A stretch of DNA of 64,000 bases from Notospermus geniculatus (lineage: Eukaryota; Nemertea; Pilidiophora; Heteronemertea; Lineidae): positions 440,952 to 504,951 of the forward strand of contig NMRB01000036.1 in assembly GCA_002633025.1 (NCBI GenBank), written 5' to 3'. Shown here piece after piece: positions 55,786 to 64,000 of this stretch. The notes below the pieces were generated by a model. That model did not search any database and had not been told where the DNA came from. It saw only the letters and a program-made list of their open reading frames with translations. The position numbers were made by a program, and so were the translations under genes. Position 1 is the first letter of the stretch. Every line of letters begins with the position of its first letter.

Positions 55786-58700
55786 ATGGCGACTTTCATA
55801 GTGGAGTTGATTTTTGGCAAATACGCCGACGTTTTCGCCTTAATTGGCGGAGTCGTGGCTTCCTATCTTGCGCTGAAAGGTTCTATTAGTTTCGTGCGAT
55901 CTTTGCGAACATTTACACTCGCTTCTATGCCAGATTTTAAGAAGTACGGCAGTTGGGCAGGTAAGTTTGAGTTGTCTCAGCGCGGACTGCCGGTCGTGTA
56001 ACAGGAAAGAATGTCCCCTTTGTAGAATGTCTCCGCGTGTCTGTTGTTCCGGGCTATTGTTCCATGACAGATTTGGTGCATGGCAACTTCAATATTCCCT
56101 ACCAGTGCCTTTTTCACTCAATGCCTGTTTTGATTTGACAAGCACAAAGTGTATTAATTGAAAAGAAGGAACTAGGCGTACGCGCGTCCCGGCTCGTAGG
56201 GTTTCCCTTACCTTCTCTCAAAGGGCAAGCAAACAAAAATTTTAGTTTATCGTCCGAGTGGTTCTTGAAAATAGGCAAGGGGGGACAATTTTTATTTTTA
56301 TTTTTTATTTTACTTTGGAGGTACGAAGAAATTACAAAATCAGCTCCTCCTGAACATGTCATGTCACCAAAAAGGTTCACATTTCACTTTACATTTTGTA
56401 AATGGTTATTGAAAACGCTGAAAAATGCATGAAGGGCATGCTTTGGAAACTGTTGTTTACAGATCTACCGCTTGGCGGCACTGTGATACGCGGTTCGGCG
56501 CGAAATTCACACTGATAAAAAATAAAAAGAAATTTTGCACTTCTGTGCTGAAAATTGGCACGGGCGGAGGACGATAAACTAAAGATTTTTTTGCTTGCCC
56601 TTATAGGCCAAAACTTGACCCTTGCATGTGAAATTGTTGGCACTGAAAGTGAAGGGGGATCATCTGATCATTCGGACATCAGCAGCACATATTACATGAA
56701 GGGAAGTGCCTGGTAGAGTATCATCGACACATTTGGGGCCAACAGCTGTGAGCAGGGAACTCCCACTCCCAGGACACCTTTTACTGATAAGATAGGAAAT
56801 GGTATCCTCACAAAAAAATCAACTGAAATTTTTAATACCGGTACTAAAATCATTTACAGCTAGTGGTTTTTGACAAAAAACTTGCTTGTGTTATCAAGCC
56901 GTGCATTGTTCAGTCATTTTTCCCTTTTACATTTTGCCAATATTTGCATGCATACTTTATGATGCGATACAGGATAAACATGACAGTATGGGCTATTACC
57001 AAATAATAGACAACATAATAGCCCACAATGTCCAGCATCAGGACTTGGTACAGCGGCATGTCCAGACTTGGTGGTCGTAGATGAGCACCACCAAATCGTA
57101 AGATGTGGTTCACCCAAAACACAAATTTCTCTTGCGCAGATGGCATACTATGTAAAATTTCTGAGCATTTTTGAATATTTTGCTTGTAAGTTTTGTTATT
57201 CATGAGGTCAGTCATCATTTGGTAGAGTTCCTCTGATGATATCCCTTCCTTGTCGGAGACAAGTTTCCCGTATCCATGCAGCTCAACCCGTTTACCGTTG
57301 TATTTCTGGTCGATGAAGAAGGGGATGACCATGATAGGGACACCATGATAGATGGCTTCGTTCTGGCCATTGTTTCCACCGTGCATGATGAAAAGTTTGA
57401 CATTTCCTCGACCGAGAATATCATTTTGTGGCAACCACTTCATCAGCTTGACATTGCTTGGCACTTTTCCGTACATTTTATCGAGACGATACTGCACGAT
57501 CACACGCTGCGGAAGTCGGGCAAAGGCATCAAATATTTTCTCACCAATAAATTTCCAGATCTGTTGTGCTCCTATCATTGAACCAAAGGTCATCAAAATT
57601 ACACCATTTTTCGCGCCAGCCATAAAATCATCAATCTCCTTCGGTAATGGTTTTGGTGGTACTGCAGATGTTGCGCCTAAATATTGCATATTCGGTGCAG
57701 ATACTCGTGGATAATCGACACACATGATCTCAAAGTTCATGAAGTAGATTTCTGACATCTGTGCCAGCTTCTTCAGGTGTATTTTTGGCTTGGTCGGCGG
57801 ACAGTACTTGTTCATATGGTGCTTGGTGTACAGATCATAAAAGTAGTTATCTACCCTCTGCAACCAAGTTTTCAAATTTGCCATCCTTTGCCAGAAGTCC
57901 ATACGGTTCATTAAATCGCCCATGATCTCAGGTTCAATAGAAGGCATCCCCGTAACACCGGATACCCACGATGCAGTTTGGAATGCATGGACTGTAACAA
58001 ATGGAATGTCATACCTATACGGGATCATCAGATGACATGAAAGTTCGCCAGGTCCATCCTGTACAACAAGATCAAACTTCTGTTCCTCAATCGTTGTAAT
58101 TATCCTCTTATCCTCCATGACCTGATCACAAATCCGGCTGAAGCACATTACCCATTCCGGATCCGTTATCCATTTCTCAAATATTCCAGTTCCATCTGGA
58201 TTTTCGATCGCCAGTTCCTCTATTCTTTTGAAGTAATCATCTTTTGGCTTCACAGTAAATGTCAATGGTACAAGTCCATGTGCATGTATTTTTTTGTCAA
58301 ATTCATCACTTGCTAGCATCCACACTTCATGTCCATTATCCTTGAGTGCCGCTCCCAGTAGGCCAAACAAGTTGATGTGGCTGAACATGTTGGTGGGAAT
58401 GATGAGGATTTTTGCCATCTGAACCGAGGCCAATTTGATGGCAAATAACGAAATCCATATTGTCAATTTCATGGTTTTTTCAAGGGATGGGGAGGCTAGG
58501 CTAAAATGAAAAATACATGTAGGTCATAAAGATCAATTATCCAAATGGAATATTGCCACAGTATGACATTGCATTTGATACAATATTGGACTCCATAAAT
58601 AAAGCCTTGAGCCATTGATCCAGTTTGACCCACTTTATATGGCAATGGCCATCCCTTTGCATTTTTGTCATGTTTGTGTGTTAGGTAACTCGAAAAACTG

Positions 58701-61700
58701 TATTGGCCATATGCTACATAGACGACCAGGCTGCTTAAATTTGGTGATTTGTTAATGCACTCACCTGAAATATATTATATCTTGCTGTTGAATTGACGTT
58801 TTCACTTCGTATATGGGTGTGGAACCCAAAATATGACAGAGAGCAGTAGTCTAGAAACAACCAAAGGTACAACTAACTTTTATGATGTGGCATAAAAATA
58901 CTAAATTGAGGTCACAGAGACCTCTGTCCTGGAACTAGGACTGGTTCATGATCATCAGCTCAAATTTAAGGCCAACTAATGGTGACAGAATAATACAAGA
59001 TAGGTCATATTGTATTCTATTCACCCAAAATTTCTTTTGTGATCAACTAAGTGGTCATGTCAAAATATGAAAACCCCCAAACAAATTGCAACAAAAGTTC
59101 TTTTGACAGCTAGTTTCTTGTACTATTGAATATGGGGAAATTTCCCATTTATATTCAATAGTACAAGAAACCATCAAACACCAATTATATTGAAAATCAT
59201 ACAAAATCACACCCAGTGCAGTGATGACATCATCGAGCATGATGTTTCATAAAAATTTCAATATTTCTGATACATGTAAAATAGCTTCAAGATTTCACAT
59301 TATGATTGCTGCAGATAGTTATTCACCAGTATTACATCCACGAAATTCAAACTCAAACTAAAATACCAACTATTATTAAAAAAGAAAATAAGCAAAAAAA
59401 TGTGTGAAAGGAGTTCTCCCTTCCCGGAGGGCGGTCTGCCATGCTGTCTGGTCAATCTGAACCCGGACTGCATAATTCCCAAAGCATAATTCCTCCAAGT
59501 TGGTCACCATGATGGCCATCTGGAATTTTGTTCATACCCACCCGTACACAATATTGAACTGAATTAAAGCCTTGAATGATTGATCCAGTTTGGCCCACTT
59601 ATGGCCGTCCCTTCAGCATTTTTGTCCTGTGTGTGTTAGGAATAACTCCCAAAAAAGGCTGCTTTTTAGCTCACCCGTGAGCTATAGTCGTCAGTCAGCG
59701 TCCGTCGTCGTCCGTCGTCGTCGTCCGTTAGCAGGGCACGTTTCGTAACCGCTGGAGCTATTGATCTGAAACTTGGTACATATATACCCCTAGGTCAGAT
59801 GACCTATGACACCAAGTTTCGGTCCGATTCGATTCTTGGCTTGGCCTCCAGGTGGCCAAAACCAAAAACACAAAAAGTGCAATAACTCCTTAACTAATGA
59901 CTGGATCATCTCCAAATTTTTATCATAGGTGTATCTAATTAGGATACATAACATATGTAACGGGTTTTTGGTTTGACCTACTTTACAAGGTCACAGAGGT
60001 CAAAGTTCGATAAAAGTAACGAACCAGCCACAGTTCTTAATTATTTCACTGAGAGTCTTCATATCTTGCATAAACGTGTATTAGAGGGGTACCTTCAAAA
60101 ATACCGAGTTTCGGCCTGATCGGACATCCAATATGGCCGCCAGGTGGCGTAACCTGAAAATCATCCAAGTGCTAAAACTCAGGAACAGCTTGACCCAGAT
60201 TGCTCAAACTTGATATTTACCTCCCTCTTGATGACCTTTACAAGCACGTCAAATTTCAGCCTGATTAAACTTCCAATATGGCCGCCAGGTGGCGTAACCC
60301 GAAAGTCATCAAATGTGCTATAACTCAGGAACGACTTGACCCAGAGCGCTCAAATGTGCTATGTGGCTCCCTCTAGATGACCTTTATGTGCATGTGAAGT
60401 TTTGGCCCGATCGGACATCCAATATGGCCGCCAGGTGGCATAACCCCAAAATCATTGAACTCCTGCAACTTGGGAATGACTTGACCCAGATTGCTCATAA
60501 CTGACATGCCCCTCTCTCTGTCATTACCGGGTACACTATTATGTTCAAACGGGTGAGCACATGGTCCATGGACCATTTCATTGGTGGTTTGTAACAGTAA
60601 TGCACTCACCTTATCTTGCTGTTGAATTTACGTTTCCACTTCGTATGTGGGCTTGGGAACCAAAATATGGCTGAACAGTAGTCGAAAACCAACCAAAGGT
60701 ACTACTTATGAGGTGGCATAAAAATTCTAAATTGAGGTCATAAAGGTCACTAATGTTTCTGATAAAAGTAGGATTGGTTTGTGATTATCAACTAGAAGGC
60801 CAACACCAGCTAATGGTGACTGACAGCTAGAATAACACAAGATAGATCATAATTGTATTCTATGTAACTTCATCAAGAATTTCTTTTGTGATCATACAAA
60901 GTACAGACATGATTATCGTTGATGTTTCATCATTTTGTAATTCAGAACGGTTCGATCGCTACCCTGGACCGAAAGCTGTCTTTTCAAGAACAACCCCTAT
61001 CCGAAACTTTTCCCCTTTTGAGCCACTTTCCTCTGATCAAATGTTTCTTTTCATATGAAAGAGATCTTTACCCCTTACACAATCCTGTCAGTTCACCCGC
61101 CCCAAACATTCACATGTATATAGCTATCCCTGACACAAATTGCTAGTGTATGCCGACATGGCCGATGTGCTCATGCTGTTCTTCTTTCCCTAATCTGCCG
61201 TGTGTTGATGTGTCGCCAAGTTCTGGACACGATCATTGCCTGTATCATCATTTTCTGATTGTGTTCAGCGACCAGCCTGTGCCAGTGTGCCCCTGCATCA
61301 GCAGGCTATGATGTTTTGGCCCTCTCTTTCCAAATATTTACTAAGACGGACCAAATCACTACAGCAAGTACATGTACCATAATAAAAGTGTGGAATCGAA
61401 GGAACTATCTTGTCATGGTAGGGAATATTCAGGCCAGGTTGGATTGATTGATTTATGTCCGTGATCTAGTCAATCCAGCATCCAGTATGATCATGCCAGT
61501 CATCACCCATTTTGTTCCCTCAGATCAGATCTGCACTAATCTGAAATAATGTGTTCTTCTCATATTCAGTTGTGACTGGAGCCACTGATGGTATTGGCAA
61601 AGCCTATGCAAATCAGGTAAGCATTAGATAATTACATCATGTGCCGGTACATCCAGGAGAAATATGTGAAAAATTTGGGAGATGTTATTGCATGTCAGTA

Positions 61701-63894
61701 GAGGGAGAGTCCTCCGATCTAATGAAAATCACAAACGACTGCATGGCTCAAATTTAGTGTAGCCCGCAGAGCAGAGATCTGCAGAACTTGATTCATTAAC
61801 TTAACATTTCCTATTGTTGTTTCAGCTTGCTAAGTTGGGGCTCAATATTGTCCTAGTGAGCAGATCACCTGATAAACTAGCTGATGTTGCTAAGGAAATA
61901 GGTAAATGATTTGACAAATCTGCTACTTGATAAAACTGCCCCACTAGAATAGTTCACTTGGATGCTGGTGCATTTTCCAAAACCATACACATTCTGTAGT
62001 TCATGAGTCTGTCCTGTGATTCGTAACAGTAAACACACCATGTTCATGAGTCTGTCCTGTGATTCGTAATGCACCATGTTCATGAGTCTGTCCTGTGATT
62101 CGTAACACACCACGTGTCATTTCTGTTAAATTTTCTTGTTCTTTTCAGAGTCTAAAGCTGGAGTTCAAGTCAAAACAGTTGCAGTGGACTTCAGCCAAGG
62201 GGTTGAGAGTGGTATTTACGAAACTATTAGAGAGGCCATTCAAGGGTTAGATGTTGGGGTCTTGGGTAAGCCAATTTACTTGCATTCTTCTTTGGATATC
62301 ACTTGGAATGTCATCCCCTTGTGGGGCAAACTGTGTGTTCAGTTGTGTATGAACAGCAGTTGTGTTGGCCAATTTCAAACTTCTTCACCCAAGGCGATTT
62401 GATAGCTTGAGCCTGTATTGTTTGAAGAACTGGTGTCTCATACAGTTACTTATACTTGCTTTCATTTCAGTCAATAATGTTGGCACGGCATACGTCTACC
62501 CAGAAATATTTACTAAACTACCTGATGCAGAAAAGGTTTGTGTTTGATGGTGATAAAAGTCATGTTGTGACGTCATGGAGTGGCATTGAAATCTCCACCT
62601 TTTAGACATACATGACATCTTCATGTCACTGCTGTCACAGTTGCAAAATATTTCTGACAGTTTACCCGATGAGGATGTTGGAGTCCATAGGTCTCTATTT
62701 CCTCCCTGAAGGAGCCACATTTGTGAGCCGATCTAGCAAAAGTAGGCGGTCACACGTTGATTGGTCTTTGTGCTGATAACAAAATTGGAACAATGTTTTT
62801 GACCATGCTTCATCAGTTGCTCTTTATCGTGAGCCGTTTGTGCTCCTGCCTCTCTTTTTTATACCATTTATACAACCAATGCTATTTTGTTTCAGTTCTT
62901 CAGTAAGATTTTGCACTGTAATGTGACCAGTATGACAATGGTAAGTAACGCAATACTCTAAGGTTATGAAAGGTCATGAAGTGAAGTGGACGTAATACTA
63001 TCAGGCCTCTGGGCAACCCTGGGTGCTACGTTTACCTCTTGCTGTACATTTATTCACCCAGTACATGTATTTTCTATCTGCAGCCAATAATGCTGTATTT
63101 GGCACTTGGCAGTCAACTTGATATATTTTTACAACAGATGACCTACCTTGTCCTACCTCAGATGGAAGCAAAGAAGAAGGGTGTAGTGATCAACATTTCC
63201 TCAGCTAGTGCTGCTCGTCCAACACCCATGATGACTGTTTATTCCGCAACAAAGGTAAGCAGATCTGCTGTCACAGAAATTCTGTGGCCAGATCTGGATC
63301 TGTCTGGCCTTTTCTCCTGAAGTCCTTTAAATGATGAGGTCACTGTACTTCTGTTGCAAAAGTGCACCCTACACATCGAGTTACCTGTTCATACGAGTGC
63401 AGGTAAGTTGTAGTTAGAAGATCAAAAACTGACTACCGTACTGCAAGTCAGGCAGTGCACAAATGTTGGGTGATTATGTCATCTTTCAATTTCAGGCATT
63501 TGTCGATTTCTTTACCCGAGGTCTACAAAGTGAATATGGTTCAAAAGGTATCATTATACAGGTAAGATGGAGTTTATGAACAATAAGATGAAATGTGTAG
63601 AAGTGAGATGGGGGGGGGGGGCTTCTGCGGTGTTGGAGCTTCTNGAGCTTCTACTGGCTTTTCAAGGTGTGGGAATAAACTGCCTATTTTGTCAAAGTAC
63701 ATGTAGAATTTCTGTTAATTCTCTTCTATCTACATGTATTTCAGTGTGTATTGCCATACTTTGTTGCAACCAAATTGAGCGGAATTAAGAAGCCATCTTT
63801 CTTCATCCCTGATCCTGACACATACGTTTCTAGTGCTTTGGCAACTGTCGGCAAGGAGGACGTCACGTTTGGTTGCATGTCTCATGCTATCCAG
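55786..63894 (+). CDS. HSD17B12: HSD17B12 very-long-chain 3-oxoacyl-CoA reductase (3' end outside window)
   Basis: Nine exons seen: 55786-55960, 61570-61616, 61826-61901, 62149-62265, 62471-62535, 62896-62940, 63138-63254, 63496-63561 and 63745-63894, 286 codons in continuous frame. The N-terminus has a membrane segment (VFALIGGVVASYLALKG), then VVTGATDGIGKAYA (NADPH loop), LVSRSPDKL, VNNVG, catalytic NISSASA and YSATK, AFVDFF and VLPYFVATKLSGIKKPS, colinear with HSD17B12. The last 30-40 residues lie beyond the edge. Known role: the second (ketoreductase) step of very-long-chain fatty-acid elongation at the ER, also estrone reduction in mammals. Intron 1 is 5.6 kb and holds an antisense UGT gene and repeats; the other introns are 200-360 bp. 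Confidence 0.95.
56910..58472 (-). CDS. UDP-glucuronosyltransferase, intronless (520 aa)
   Basis: A single uninterrupted minus-strand ORF. N-terminal signal peptide (MKLTIWISLFAIKLASVQ), acceptor-domain motif IPTNMFSHINLFGLL with the likely catalytic His after Ser, GHEVWMLAS, then the donor-binding UGT signature: WLPQNDILG, MHGGNNGQNEAIYHGVP, PFFIDQKYNGKRVELHGYGK. A C-terminal membrane segment (VVYYLVIAHTVMFILYRI) and a lysine-rich tail (KGKND) fit ER retention. Full family length. It should transfer a sugar from a UDP-sugar to small lipophilic acceptors in the ER lumen. The first residue of the signature is Met where Thr or Ser is usual. The absence of introns and location inside HSD17B12 intron 1, antisense, suggest a retroposed or intron-poor lineage. 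Acceptor unknown. Confidence 0.93.
   Translation of the reverse strand: MKLTIWISLFAIKLASVQMAKILIIPTNMFSHINLFGLLGAALKDNGHEVWMLASDEFDKKIHAHGLVPLTFTVKPKDDYFKRIEELAIENPDGTGIFEKWITDPEWVMCFSRICDQVMEDKRIITTIEEQKFDLVVQDGPGELSCHLMIPYRYDIPFVTVHAFQTASWVSGVTGMPSIEPEIMGDLMNRMDFWQRMANLKTWLQRVDNYFYDLYTKHHMNKYCPPTKPKIHLKKLAQMSEIYFMNFEIMCVDYPRVSAPNMQYLGATSAVPPKPLPKEIDDFMAGAKNGVILMTFGSMIGAQQIWKFIGEKIFDAFARLPQRVIVQYRLDKMYGKVPSNVKLMKWLPQNDILGRGNVKLFIMHGGNNGQNEAIYHGVPIMVIPFFIDQKYNGKRVELHGYGKLVSDKEGISSEELYQMMTDLMNNKTYKQNIQKCSEILHSMPSAQEKFVFWVNHILRFGGAHLRPPSLDMPLYQVLMLDIVGYYVVYYLVIAHTVMFILYRIIKYACKYWQNVKGKND
58580..59050. repeat. Segment duplicated at 59555-60910 (copy 1)
   Basis: CCATTGATCCAGTTTGACCC through GGCATAAAAATACTAAATTGAGG recurs in the same order at 59570-59665 and 60597-60750. 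Non-coding, in HSD17B12 intron 1. Confidence 0.8.
59113..59171. repeat. Perfect 21-bp-arm hairpin
   Basis: GTTTCTTGTACTATTGAATA at 59113 pairs exactly with its reverse complement ending at 59171, loop 17 nt. Non-coding. Confidence 0.85.
59669..60558. mobile_element. 890-bp dispersed element (GCTCACCCGT termini) with internal repeats
   Basis: Begins GCTCACCCGT and ends ACGGGTGAGC, its exact inverse. The 5' part has CGTCGTCCGTCGTC; the 3' part has three units of about 145 bp, each with CCAATATGGCCGCCAGGTGG and CTCAGGAAC-CTTGACCCAGA. No ORF. It interrupts the second copy of the 58580 segment. Confidence 0.8.
60600..61569. other. End of HSD17B12 intron 1
   Basis: The rest of duplicated segment copy 2 (to about 60910), then unremarkable intron up to the acceptor at 61568-61569. 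Confidence 0.5.
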
Positions 63895-64000
63895 GTCAGT
63901 CTTTCTCCAACATTGGCAATTTCAAAGAAAGAATGGGCTCCAGTCACTGAGTTTCTTTTTGAGATTTGCAAATTCGTCATATGGCAGATGATATCAGTCA

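Noticed and set aside
1-64000. CRISPR arrays, operons, phage or bacterial defence genes
   Set aside because: All recognisable genes are spliced animal genes; the repeats present are minisatellites and fold-backs, not regularly spaced direct repeats with unique spacers.

Overview
The window is nuclear DNA of an animal, most likely a marine invertebrate and probably a non-vertebrate deuterostome such as an echinoderm, hemichordate or cephalochordate. The grounds are GT-AG introns in every recognisable gene, animal gene families, a gene density of about one gene per 5 kb, short exons, abundant TAGGCCTA/TACATGTA words and many short inverted-repeat elements. The species assignment is inference. 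Isolated single N characters (4752, 5389, 25419, 35280, 40627, 43515, 63644) mark contig joins, and two of them separate near-identical blocks.

Layout. 1-17348 (+): the 3' half of the myotubularin-related pseudophosphatase SBF1/SBF2 (MTMR5/13), 11 recognised exons plus three phase-compatible cassette-exon copies at 4.2-5.7 kb. 17349-22330: 3' UTR and repeats. 22331-28276: two minus-strand members of a small-protein family I cannot name. Between them lies a plus-strand gene (25415-26550) with acidic repeats and an arginine-rich C-terminus, 189 bp head-to-head with one family member. 29341-31261 (-): a two-exon Shaw-like Kv potassium channel. 33129-42210 (+): two tandem secreted proteins built from PLAC-like six-cysteine modules; the first also has an FN3 domain and a duplicated promoter and signal-peptide exon. 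44220-45133 (+): ribosomal protein RPL32. 46369-47882 (+): a G-protein gamma subunit flanked and interrupted by two related MITEs. 51873-55559 (-): an HSD17B14-like short-chain dehydrogenase. 55786 to the window edge (+): HSD17B12, whose first intron holds an antisense intronless UDP-glucuronosyltransferase (56910-58472).

How they relate. These are mostly independent housekeeping, signalling and secreted genes, not a pathway cluster. Possible functional neighbours are the two SDR genes sharing a 226 bp divergent promoter together with the nested UGT (lipid/steroid metabolism and conjugation), the tandem PLAC-module genes, and the 22-28 kb cluster of undescribed genes. Introns carry many non-autonomous DNA transposons, several with readable target-site duplications or paralogous empty sites.
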